Positions 1-4,839 of a stretch of 5,826 nt of DNA are shown piece after piece (the first letter of the stretch is position 1; every line of letters begins with the position of its first letter). The stretch covers positions 1 to 5,826 of the forward strand of contig PIXT01000246.1 of assembly GCA_003096235.1 (NCBI GenBank), read 5' to 3'. A program made the position numbers and the translations under genes. The notes below the pieces were generated by a model. That model saw nothing but the letters and a program-made list of their open reading frames with translations. It ran no database searches and was not told where the DNA came from. This DNA comes from Candidatus Bathyarchaeum sp. GTDB taxonomy: Archaea; Thermoproteota; Bathyarchaeia; Bathyarchaeales; Bathyarchaeaceae.

Positions 1-1074
1 ATTTCTATCGGTAGGCTTGAACGGTTTGCGTCCGATTACGAACGCAACCAAGGTGTTACCATTCCTGAAAAACAAAAAGCTGGAGTAACTGGCAAAGTAG
101 CAATTGTTGGTTCTGGTCCTGCTGGTCTAACTGTTGCTGCTGATTTGGTAAAGCGCGGACACGAAGTTGTAATGTTTGAATCCCTTCACTCTGCTGGAGG
201 AGTTTTGATGTATGGTATTCCACAGTTCCGTTTGCCCAAAGAAATTGTTCAAGCAGAGGTCGACTACATCAAAAAGCTTGGCGTTGAAGTAAAAACCAAC
301 TACACCATCGGACGAATCTTTACCATCGACGAACTGTTCGCTAACGGCTTTGACGCTATCTTTGTTGGTAGCGGTGCCGGTCTTCCACGGTTCATGAGAA
401 TTCCGGGCGAAAACTTGGGTGGAGTATACTCTGCTAACGAGTTCTTGATCAGAGTAAACCTGATGAAAGGCTACAAGTTCCCAGAATATGATACGCCTAT
501 CCGTATTGGCAAGAAGGTTGCTGTTATTGGCGGTGGTAACGTTGCTATGGACTCTGCTCGTTGCAGTTTGAGGCTGGGCGCAGAAGAAGTATACATCGTT
601 TATCGTAGGGCTAGAGAACAACTTCCTGCTCGTGAGGAAGAAGCTGAGAACGCTGAGGAAGAAGGCATAATCTTCCGGTTGCTTACAAATCCTGCAAAGT
701 TCACAGGTGATGAGAGCGGCTGGGTGAATGGCATGGAGTGCATCAAGATGGAGCTTGGTGAACCTGATGCTTCTGGAAGGCGTAGGCCTGTTCCTATCGA
801 GGGCTCTGAGTTCATGATGGATATTGATACTGCGATTATTGCGATTGGACAGACTCCGAATCCTTTGATTCAGCGAACTACTGAAGGTCTTGAGACTACC
901 AAGTGGGGCACTATTGTCGTCAATGAGGAGACTGGCGCAGCTACAAAAGATGGCGTTTATGCTGGCGGTGACGTTGTTAGCGGTGCGGCTACTGTTATCA
1001 GTGCTATGGGTGCAGGAAAGAAGGCTGCCAAAGGCATTCACGAGTACATCCAAAAGAAGAAGAGCACCAAATAG
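1..1074 (+). CDS. gltA: GltD/NfnB-like NAD(P)H-dependent flavoprotein oxidoreductase, 3' part
   Basis: This is the C-terminal 357 residues of an FAD- and NAD(P)H-binding oxidoreductase of the glutamate synthase small-subunit family (GltD, archaeal GltA, NfnB and SudA). The frame is open from base 1, so the true start lies outside the window. Family members are usually about 460 residues, so roughly 100 are missing, including the N-terminal cysteine-rich domain. Visible landmarks are the FAD-binding GSGPAG (visible residues 37-42), the MYGIPQFRLPK stretch, the second Rossmann motif GGGNVAMDSA (177-186), YRRAREQLPAREEE after it (the usual NADPH-side region), and AGGD (321-324), which contacts FAD. 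The stop is TAG at 1072-1074. Known roles of the family include feeding electrons to glutamate synthase, NADH-dependent ferredoxin:NADP+ transhydrogenation and sulfide dehydrogenation. Sequence alone does not choose between them, and no glutamate synthase large subunit is in view. The symbol follows the archaeal single-subunit GltA naming. The family call is firm; the exact function is not. Confidence 0.9.
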   Translation: MSIGRLERFASDYERNQGVTIPEKQKAGVTGKVAIVGSGPAGLTVAADLVKRGHEVVMFESLHSAGGVLMYGIPQFRLPKEIVQAEVDYIKKLGVEVKTNYTIGRIFTIDELFANGFDAIFVGSGAGLPRFMRIPGENLGGVYSANEFLIRVNLMKGYKFPEYDTPIRIGKKVAVIGGGNVAMDSARCSLRLGAEEVYIVYRRAREQLPAREEEAENAEEEGIIFRLLTNPAKFTGDESGWVNGMECIKMELGEPDASGRRRPVPIEGSEFMMDIDTAIIAIGQTPNPLIQRTTEGLETTKWGTIVVNEETGAATKDGVYAGGDVVSGAATVISAMGAGKKAAKGIHEYIQKKKSTK

Positions 1075-1088
1075 AGCCGAATGAGCAA

Positions 1089-1122
1089 GGTAACTTCTGT
1101 TACCCTCTTTCTTTTTTGTTTT
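1089..1122 (+). terminator. Hairpin plus T-tract terminator after the flavoprotein gene
   Basis: A perfect 6-bp inverted repeat (GGTAAC at 1089-1094, loop TTCT, GTTACC at 1099-1104) is followed at once by a T-rich run (1106-1122, including six consecutive T). It begins 15 bases after the stop codon. T-runs are the usual archaeal termination signal. It implies that hdrCB downstream has its own promoter, although readthrough is possible. Confidence 0.65.
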
Positions 1123-1129
1123 AGCATCG

Positions 1130-1138
1130 TTTATTAAA
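1130..1138 (+). promoter_or_regulatory. Possible TATA box for hdrCB
   Basis: TTTATTAAA resembles an archaeal TATA element and lies between the preceding terminator and hdrC. Transcription would start near 1160-1165, giving a leader of about 50 bases. I see no clear purine-rich BRE just upstream, so this is tentative. Confidence 0.3.
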
Positions 1139-1211
1139 GACGTTTTTGTTCTGATTTACACTCCGATAAACACTTGACATTTGTCCCTTCTAGTGTTCGA
1201 GGCTGAGTTTG

Positions 1212-1757
1212 ATGTCTGAAAAAAAGCTTACTAATGAAACTAAAGCTGCAAAGTCAATCAAAATGGGGGATATTGACCCCAAATTCAAGTATGAGATGCG
1301 TGAAGTTCCAGGTTTTGAGAAGCTGCAGTTATGTTTTCAGTGCGGCAGCTGCACTGCGGATTGTCCGATTGCAAGGTTTAGTGATGTTTATCATCCTCGT
1401 AAGCTTATGCGGATGACGCAGCTGGGCATGAAGGATCGTGTTATTGGCAGTGAAGCTTTGTGGTTATGTGCTGCCTGTTTTACATGTGTTGACCATTGCC
1501 CTCAGGGCGTGGACATCGCGGGTGTTATACGTGCTCTGCGAAACATTGCTGTGCGTGAGGGAGTAGTTCCCCCAGTTTTTAGGGAGCTGACCGATAACAT
1601 CCTAAAGACTGGATATGCTTACAAAATTCCTGCGTTGAGACTCAAAAAACGTGAAGAAAAAGGATTACCCGCACTGCCTAAAGCTAACACCGATGACATA
1701 GCTAAACTGTTTGATGTTTTGGCTGTCTGTAATGTGACAAAAAAGGAGAAACAATAA
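1212..1757 (+). CDS. hdrC: Heterodisulfide reductase subunit C-like iron-sulfur protein
   Basis: This 181-residue soluble protein carries two complete [4Fe-4S] ligand sets: CX2CX2CX3CP at Cys41, 44, 47 and 51, and the same spacing at Cys86, 89, 92 and 96. That two-cluster layout in a protein of this length is typical of HdrC, which relays electrons between the flavin subunit HdrA and the catalytic HdrB. I chose the ATG at 1212. An in-frame TTG at 1209 immediately precedes it, and GAGG at 1199-1202 lies at a workable ribosome-binding distance. The stop TAA shares its last base with the hdrB start (TAATG), so the two are almost certainly cotranscribed and translationally coupled. No membrane segment is visible, so it is not a fused HdrDE-type protein. 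The substrate is unknown: no methanogenesis gene is in view, and HdrBC homologues also occur in non-methanogens. Confidence 0.93.
   Translation: MSEKKLTNETKAAKSIKMGDIDPKFKYEMREVPGFEKLQLCFQCGSCTADCPIARFSDVYHPRKLMRMTQLGMKDRVIGSEALWLCAACFTCVDHCPQGVDIAGVIRALRNIAVREGVVPPVFRELTDNILKTGYAYKIPALRLKKREEKGLPALPKANTDDIAKLFDVLAVCNVTKKEKQ
1744..1748 (+). promoter_or_regulatory. Shine-Dalgarno site of hdrB inside the hdrC 3' end
   Basis: AGGAG at 1744-1748 lies 8 bases before the hdrB ATG at 1757 and within the last codons of hdrC. With the TAATG overlap it supports coupled translation and fixes the hdrB start. Confidence 0.75.
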
Positions 1758-2629
1758 TGACAAAGTATCTGATGTTTTTGGGCTGTGTTATTCCATACCG
1801 GATGCCCAGCTACGAGGTTTCTGCCAGAAAGGTGCTGGAACGGTTGGGTGTTGAGTTAGTTGAGATGCCTGAGTTTAACTGCTGTGGTTTGCCTATTGAT
1901 TCGGTGGAGCATGATGCGATGCTGGTTTTGGCTGCGCGGAACTTGTGTTTGGCGGAGCAGAAGGGCTTGGATATACTTACGTTGTGTCCGGGCTGCGCTG
2001 GTACGTTAAGGAAGGTTAACAAGAGTCTTGTGGCGGACAAGAAGCTCAAAGAGCGCATCAACGGTATGTTGAAAGAGGTTGGTATGCATTTTGAGGGCGG
2101 CAAGATACGTGTGCGTCATCTTATTCAGGTTCTTTCAGAAGACATCGGCATGGACAAAATCAAAGAAGCAGTCACAAAGCCTCTTGTTGACTTGAAGGTG
2201 GCTGAGCACAACGGCTGTCATATACTGCGTCCAACAAAGTATATTGGATTTGACGACCCAGAAAACCCAGTTATTTTGAAGAAGCTTATCGAAGCTACGG
2301 GCGCGGAGTGTCTTGATTATATGTATGAGACTGATTGTTGTGGGGCTCCGATAATTGGTGTGAACGACCAGATTCCGTTGCATCTTGCTGGAGATAAGCT
2401 CCGTAACATTAAGGCAGTAAACGCACAGGCTCTGATTACGGTTTGTCCTTTCTGTCACATGATGTTTGACATCAACCAGCCTAGGATTGAGCGGTTGCTT
2501 AGTGAAAAGTTCGGTATTCCAGTTCTTCATTATCCGCAGTTGCTCGGGTTAGCGATGGGGATGTCCGCTAAGGAGCTGGCGCTGGATGAGCTTAGGGTGG
2601 ATGCTGGCAAGCTTTTTAACTTGAGTTAA
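1757..2629 (+). CDS. hdrB: Heterodisulfide reductase subunit B-like protein (two CCG domains)
   Basis: This 290-residue protein contains two tandem cysteine-rich CCG domains. Domain 1 has Cys10, Cys42-Cys43-Gly and CPGC at 77-80. Domain 2 has Cys154, Cys194-Cys195-Gly and CPFC at 230-233. Both full five-cysteine sets are present. In methanogen HdrB these domains bind two non-cubane [4Fe-4S] clusters that reductively cleave the CoM-S-S-CoB heterodisulfide, so this copy looks catalytically competent and not degenerate as in some LutA/GlpC-type relatives. Length matches HdrB (about 290-300 residues). The ATG start overlaps the hdrC stop by one base and has a good ribosome-binding site. HdrA is not downstream; the next 600 bases hold no large gene. 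The disulfide or thiol substrate in this organism is unknown. Confidence 0.93.
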   Translation: MTKYLMFLGCVIPYRMPSYEVSARKVLERLGVELVEMPEFNCCGLPIDSVEHDAMLVLAARNLCLAEQKGLDILTLCPGCAGTLRKVNKSLVADKKLKERINGMLKEVGMHFEGGKIRVRHLIQVLSEDIGMDKIKEAVTKPLVDLKVAEHNGCHILRPTKYIGFDDPENPVILKKLIEATGAECLDYMYETDCCGAPIIGVNDQIPLHLAGDKLRNIKAVNAQALITVCPFCHMMFDINQPRIERLLSEKFGIPVLHYPQLLGLAMGMSAKELALDELRVDAGKLFNLS

Positions 2630-2655
2630 TGGAGCTTGTTTGTCTGTTGTGTGTT

Positions 2656-2712
2656 CCGTTTTTGTATGCTGAGTGCTGGTGATGTTTGCGGTTTTTTGTT
2701 GGCAAGTTTTTA
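2656..2712 (+). terminator. T-rich termination region after hdrB
   Basis: Several T-runs follow the hdrB stop: five T at 2659-2663, six T at 2692-2697 and five T at 2707-2711. There is no strong hairpin. Clustered T-runs alone can terminate archaeal RNA polymerase, so this is a reasonable end for the hdrCB transcript. Confidence 0.4.
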
Positions 2713-2742
2713 ATACAACTTAGTTTAACTTAATATACAACT
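2713..2742 (+). repeat. Pair of 8-bp direct repeats spaced by two helical turns
   Basis: ATACAACT occurs at 2713-2720 and again at 2735-2742, start to start 22 bases, so both copies face the same side of the helix. The second copy overlaps both the TATA candidate and the adjoining palindrome. This could be a regulator-binding arrangement, but the repeats are short and the region is AT-rich. Confidence 0.35.
2730..2737 (+). promoter_or_regulatory. Candidate TATA box TTAATATA
   Basis: TTAATATA is a close match to the archaeal TATA consensus. Transcription would begin about 2758-2764, at the downstream end of the palindrome and just before a G-run. It would drive the small candidate unit at 2779-2946. 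Confidence 0.4.
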
Positions 2743-2761
2743 AAAAATATGTATTTTTAGT
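2740..2761. promoter_or_regulatory. Perfect 22-bp palindrome, possible operator
   Basis: Half-site ACTAAAAATA is followed by a TG centre and its exact reverse complement TATTTTTAGT. There are ten perfect pairs on each side, too close together to form an RNA hairpin with a normal loop, so binding by a dimeric protein is more likely. It sits between the TATA candidate and the predicted transcription start, where a bound repressor would block initiation. A 9-base copy of the half-site (ACTAAAAAT) recurs at 3150-3158, upstream of the zinc-ribbon gene. Confidence 0.5.
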
Positions 2762-2778
2762 GCAACGGGGGGAAGATA

Positions 2779-2904
2779 TTGCTAGTTGTCAGGGGCACAG
2801 CTTATGCCCTTGGCGTCGTCTTCAGGGTTTGTTATAGCCTTCAGTGCAATCCACGTTTACTTGGTTGCTCTAAAAAAACTAAACACACATGTTTCTTGAC
2901 ATAA
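2779..2904 (+). CDS. Candidate 41-residue small protein, unrecognised
   Basis: A TTG at 2779 opens a 41-codon frame ending in TAA at 2902-2904. A run of six G at 2767-2772 lies 6 bases upstream and could pair with the CCUCC end of 16S rRNA with one G-U pair. The predicted product has a mildly hydrophobic N-terminal half, four cysteines (residues 18, 23, 30 and 38) and a basic C-terminal part. I recognise no family. Support comes mostly from context: promoter and palindrome just upstream, and a hairpin/T-tract starting five bases after the stop. Against it are the short length, the non-ATG start, and a stable RNA hairpin (2787-2815) early in the frame. The same transcript could instead be a non-coding RNA. 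Confidence 0.2.
   Translation: MLVVRGTAYALGVVFRVCYSLQCNPRLLGCSKKTKHTCFLT
2787..2815 (+). other. Stable RNA stem-loop in the putative small transcript
   Basis: Positions 2787-2797 pair with 2805-2815: eight Watson-Crick pairs and three G-U pairs around a seven-base loop (2798-2804). The core is GGGCA/TGCCC. It would lie about 25 bases into a transcript started from the 2730 TATA candidate. It could be part of a structured RNA or a leader element. Confidence 0.35.
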
Positions 2905-2908
2905 TCCA

Positions 2909-2946
2909 TGAAGCAAGCATCCCCGCTTAGAACGGCTTCAGTTTTT
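2909..2946 (+). terminator. Candidate hairpin plus T5 terminator of the small unit
   Basis: TGAAGC at 2909-2914 pairs with GCTTCA at 2935-2940. Nested inside, AAGC (2915-2918) pairs with GCTT (2925-2928) around a six-base loop, leaving a six-base bulge. The stem is followed after one G by five T (2942-2946). It starts right after the 41-codon frame ends. Confidence 0.4.
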
Positions 2947-3150
2947 AGCTGTTATACTCAAGTTTACTGTTGTTGACGCTGAAGCACTGATTTTGCTTGA
3001 CCTCCATCATTTTTGCTTGTGTTGATGCGAGTAAGCCAAGGCGCCTATATGTTGAATGAATGTGGCTATTTCTGTCTGCGCCAAAAACATTCCAATCCTC
3101 ATCATCAATATTTGTAAAAAGAAACTTAACTCTAAGACATCACTACCATA
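2947..3150. other. Non-coding stretch, no supported feature
   Basis: I find no convincing gene, tRNA or repeat array here. Frames on both strands are broken by frequent stops; the longest + frame with a start is 30 codons from ATG 3025 and has no ribosome-binding site. T-runs at 2991-2994 and 3010-3014 and a GGCGCC palindrome near 3040 are the only visible structure. Confidence 0.5.
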
Positions 3151-3155
3151 CTAAA

Positions 3156-3181
3156 AATCAAGTTCACTAACCGACTTGATT
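3156..3181. repeat. 8-bp inverted repeat upstream of the zinc-ribbon gene
   Basis: AATCAAGT at 3156-3163 is matched by ACTTGATT at 3174-3181 across a ten-base spacer. The right arm overlaps GATTAAAT (3178-3185), a possible TATA-type element that is repeated at 3201-3208, 23 bases downstream. Position and symmetry suggest a regulatory site for the gene beginning near 3260, but the match is short. Confidence 0.3.
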
Positions 3182-3245
3182 AAATACCTAGCAGCCTATA
3201 GATTAAATGAACTAGCTTATCTAAACACTCATTCAAAATGTAACA

Positions 3246-3251
3246 GGAGGG
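3246..3251 (+). promoter_or_regulatory. Strong Shine-Dalgarno site without a canonical start codon in frame
   Basis: GGAGGG at 3246-3251 is one of the best ribosome-binding sites in the window. The frame it should serve has no ATG, GTG or TTG between its upstream stop (TAA 3241-3243) and the first cysteine codon at 3274. Possible initiators are ATT at 3265 (13 bases away) or ATA at 3253 (one base away). Confidence 0.55.
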
Positions 3252-3264
3252 AATAGTTTTAGTA

Positions 3265-3453
3265 ATTAAACAATGTCCAAGCTGCAAACGCAACGTCAGC
3301 CTCACCCAGTTGCAGTGGGACTTAGGCGCGGAACTGCCGAAGGACTGTCCGTGGTGTAATAAACCCGTAACAAAAAAAGAAGATAAAACCCGAGAATACT
3401 TCCACGAAGAGTCAAAACCCAAGTACCATTCTTGGCTTCAAAAAGGTGCATAA
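3265..3453 (+). CDS. Small zinc-ribbon protein, start codon unresolved
   Basis: A reading frame of about 62 residues ends at TAA 3451-3453 and encodes a compact zinc-binding fold: CPSC at the N-terminus, then after 20 residues CPWC, giving CX2C-X20-CX2C with aromatic and hydrophobic residues between (QLQWDLGAEL). The tail is charged (KKEDKTREYFHEE) and ends near a HSWLQKGA stretch. No specific family is recognised; such ribbons serve as transcription factors, rubredoxin-like modules or assembly factors. A strong GGAGGG site precedes it, but the frame has no ATG, GTG or TTG after its upstream stop. I place the start at ATT 3265, a rare but documented initiator; ATA 3253 is the alternative. A base error or a lost start in a decaying gene is also possible. 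The ATG at 3273 is in a different frame and would lose both cysteine pairs. Confidence 0.6.
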   Translation: MKQCPSCKRNVSLTQLQWDLGAELPKDCPWCNKPVTKKEDKTREYFHEESKPKYHSWLQKGA

Positions 3454-3700
3454 CTTGACAAAGCATGTAAACTGAAGGCTAATCATTCATTAAACTTACG
3501 TAAAATAGCCCACAAGCAAAACAAGACATGTTTAATGAGTTCCACCTTCTTTGAATCATGCTTATTCTGTGCCTCAGTATGGGCACACACGTTAACTATG
3601 GATTTTACCTGTAAGCCCGAGCTGACTCCCTAACATGCATATTAGGAGACTAATAACAGATGATTGTTGAAAAATAGGGTTTTCTGTAAAATCTAAGCAA
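3454..3700. other. Intergenic region with no supported gene
   Basis: No convincing gene is seen. Short frames occur, such as 32 codons from ATG 3535, but lack a ribosome-binding site. A 6-bp stem (TGTGCC 3568-3573 with GGCACA 3582-3587) and a distant 8-bp inverted repeat (GATTTTAC 3601-3608 with GTAAAATC 3686-3693) are the only structures, and both could be chance. No clear terminator follows the zinc-ribbon gene, so readthrough toward 3759 is possible. Confidence 0.5.
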
Positions 3701-3701
3701 C

Positions 3702-3716
3702 TATAAGTTTATTTTA
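3702..3716 (+). promoter_or_regulatory. Possible promoter of the hydrogenase protease gene
   Basis: An AT-rich element (TATAAGTTTATTTTA, 3702-3716) offers two overlapping TATA-like cores. A start about 25 bases downstream, near 3737, would give a short leader of roughly 20 bases before ATG 3759. A weak AGGT (3746-3749) is the only ribosome-binding signal. Confidence 0.35.
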
Positions 3717-3758
3717 CATCTTTTGTTTTCCTTCATAGTTACTACAGGTTGTGTTACT

Positions 3759-4262
3759 ATGGCTGACTCTGACAAAAAAACACCTGACATCGAACAGTCT
3801 TTAGCTGACTGGTTTTCTGGCGCAAAAAAAGTTGTAGTCGCTGGCATCGGAAACCCCTTTCGCAGAGACGACAACGTTGGAGTAGAAATCGTAAAAAACC
3901 TAAAAAACAAAGCCTCAAAATCCGTTTACCTCATAGAAGCAGAAACCATCCCCGAAAGCTACATGCAACAAATAGTAACCTTCAAGCCATCTCACATTTT
4001 ACTCGTTGATGCAGGCATGATAAACAAGGAAGCTGGAACAGCAACACTTGCCGACCCCGCACAGCTAATAAGAAAAACCTCAATCTCAACCCACACATTG
4101 CCCCTCAGAATATTTTGCGACTACCTAACACAGACAACAAAAGCAAAAATCGCCCTTCTGATAATTCAGCCAATGGACGCCAGCTTCGGAGAAGGATTAA
4201 CCCCTAAACTTAAGCAAGCAGCAAACAGCCTAACCAGTTTACTGCAAAAACTGCTACCCTAG
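3759..4262 (+). CDS. hycI: [NiFe]-hydrogenase maturation endopeptidase, HycI type
   Basis: This 167-residue protein matches the M52 maturation-protease family, which clips the C-terminal extension of a [NiFe]-hydrogenase large subunit after nickel insertion. Landmarks are GIGNPFRRDDNVG (residues 29-41), VDAG (83-86), STHTLPL (110-116) and QPMDASFGEGLT (137-148). By comparison with E. coli HycI, whose nickel ligands are Asp16, Asp62 and His90, the ligands here should be Asp38, Asp84 and His112; all are present, so the enzyme looks active. I chose ATG 3759. An upstream in-frame TTG at 3723 would add 12 residues but has no ribosome-binding site. No hydrogenase gene is in the window, so its substrate is encoded elsewhere. 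The sense strand is rich in C and A, unlike hdrCB and the AOR pair, whose sense strands are rich in G and T. It converges on the ferredoxin gene. Confidence 0.92.
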   Translation: MADSDKKTPDIEQSLADWFSGAKKVVVAGIGNPFRRDDNVGVEIVKNLKNKASKSVYLIEAETIPESYMQQIVTFKPSHILLVDAGMINKEAGTATLADPAQLIRKTSISTHTLPLRIFCDYLTQTTKAKIALLIIQPMDASFGEGLTPKLKQAANSLTSLLQKLLP

Positions 4263-4290
4263 AAAACTGAAAACAAAAAAGAAAAATCAA

Positions 4291-4315
4291 AGTTGGAGCC
4301 AAAAACGCTCCAACT
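4291..4315. terminator. Convergent terminator hairpin between hycI and the ferredoxin gene
   Basis: A perfect 9-bp stem (AGTTGGAGC 4291-4299, GCTCCAACT 4307-4315) encloses a seven-base loop. Read on the minus strand it is followed by a long T-rich tract (complement of 4271-4290), a strong terminator for the AOR-ferredoxin transcript. On the plus strand the following sequence is only moderately T-rich (ATTATTTTA 4323-4331), and it would end the hycI transcript less firmly. Confidence 0.75.
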
Positions 4316-4328
4316 AACTTGGATTATT

Positions 4329-4823
4329 TTACTCTTCAGACTTTAGCGCGTCTTGGAACAGCTTCTTGACGGCTGTTATCCTTGCCTTCTGTGAAACAAC
4401 GTCCTTGGTTGTGAAATCCAAGGCTTCTTCAGGGCACCATTCTACACATTGAGGTTGACCGTCACAAAGGTCACAGACGAATACCTTTCTGGTGTCAGGG
4501 TGCAACTGAATTGCGCCGTAATCACAAGCTTCGATACACCATCCACAGCCGTTACACTTGTCTTCATCAATCAAGATAGTGCCTGTTTCTTCTGACTGCC
4601 TAAGTGCATCACGTGGGCAAGCAGCAACACAAGGAGAATCCTCACAGAGCCTACAGGAAACCGCCAAATTCACAAAAGAATTCAAGCGAATAGCCCGTAT
4701 ACGAGACTTGGTTGGATTATACGTGTTTTCATGTTTCATTGAGCAAGCGTACTCGCAGACACAGCAGCCAATACACTTGGAAGGGTCACCGGAAACAAAC
4801 TTTTTCTCATGAATAGTTGGCAT
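4329..4823 (-). CDS. Four-cluster [4Fe-4S] ferredoxin, AOR electron-transfer partner
   Basis: This 164-residue protein has four cysteine clusters: Cys17/20/23/27 (with an extra Cys21), Cys57/60/65/69, Cys90/93/96/100 and Cys117/120/126/130. The mixed spacings (CX2CX2CX3C alternating with CX2CX4-5CX3CP) are those of the DmsB/CooF/HycB-type electron-transfer subunits. It lies just downstream of AOR; the AOR stop codon TAG overlaps this gene's ribosome-binding site AGGAGG (4834-4839), leaving 14 bases between the genes. Length and context resemble AorA, the small subunit of the Aromatoleum AorABC aldehyde oxidoreductase, which carries electrons through stacked clusters. That equivalence is inferred. 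I chose ATG 4823; GTG 4826 directly before it is in frame and equally well spaced. No signal peptide or membrane segment is visible, so it should be cytoplasmic. Confidence 0.92.
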   Translation of the reverse strand: MPTIHEKKFVSGDPSKCIGCCVCEYACSMKHENTYNPTKSRIRAIRLNSFVNLAVSCRLCEDSPCVAACPRDALRQSEETGTILIDEDKCNGCGWCIEACDYGAIQLHPDTRKVFVCDLCDGQPQCVEWCPEEALDFTTKDVVSQKARITAVKKLFQDALKSEE

Positions 4824-4833
4824 CACACATCAT

Positions 4834-4839
4834 CCTCCT
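4834..4839 (-). promoter_or_regulatory. Shine-Dalgarno site of the ferredoxin gene overlapping the AOR stop
   Basis: AGGAGG on the minus strand overlaps the AOR TAG stop (4838-4840). It lies 7 bases before GTG 4826 and 10 bases before ATG 4823. It indicates cotranscription and probably coupled translation with AOR. Confidence 0.75.

Noticed and set aside
127..1053. Long minus-strand open frame opposite the flavoprotein gene
   Set aside because: The plus strand encodes clear FAD and NAD(P)H motifs across the same bases; the antisense product has no recognisable motif and no ribosome-binding site.
3273..3359. 28-codon frame from the ATG just after GGAGGG
   Set aside because: It is one base out of frame with the cysteine pairs, ends early, and has a composition typical of a shifted frame.
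3180..3422. 80-codon minus-strand frame over the zinc-ribbon gene
   Set aside because: Its product shows no family features, whereas the plus-strand frame has two paired CPxC motifs and a strong ribosome-binding site.
3568..3587. 6-bp stem with an eight-base loop
   Set aside because: It is short, has no T-tract or gene context, and is likely a chance match.
3535..3633. 32-codon cysteine-containing frame between the zinc-ribbon gene and hycI
   Set aside because: No ribosome-binding site or promoter precedes it, and frames of this length are common by chance.
3660..3677. Five-codon frame preceded by AGGAG (3644-3648), considered as a leader peptide for hycI
   Set aside because: Too short to support, 11 bases from its putative ribosome-binding site, and no attenuator hairpin follows it.
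2630..3758. Searched the long intergenic interval for tRNA, C/D box RNA and CRISPR repeats
   Set aside because: No T-arm-like motif, no properly spaced C and D boxes, and only two copies of one 8-base repeat were found.
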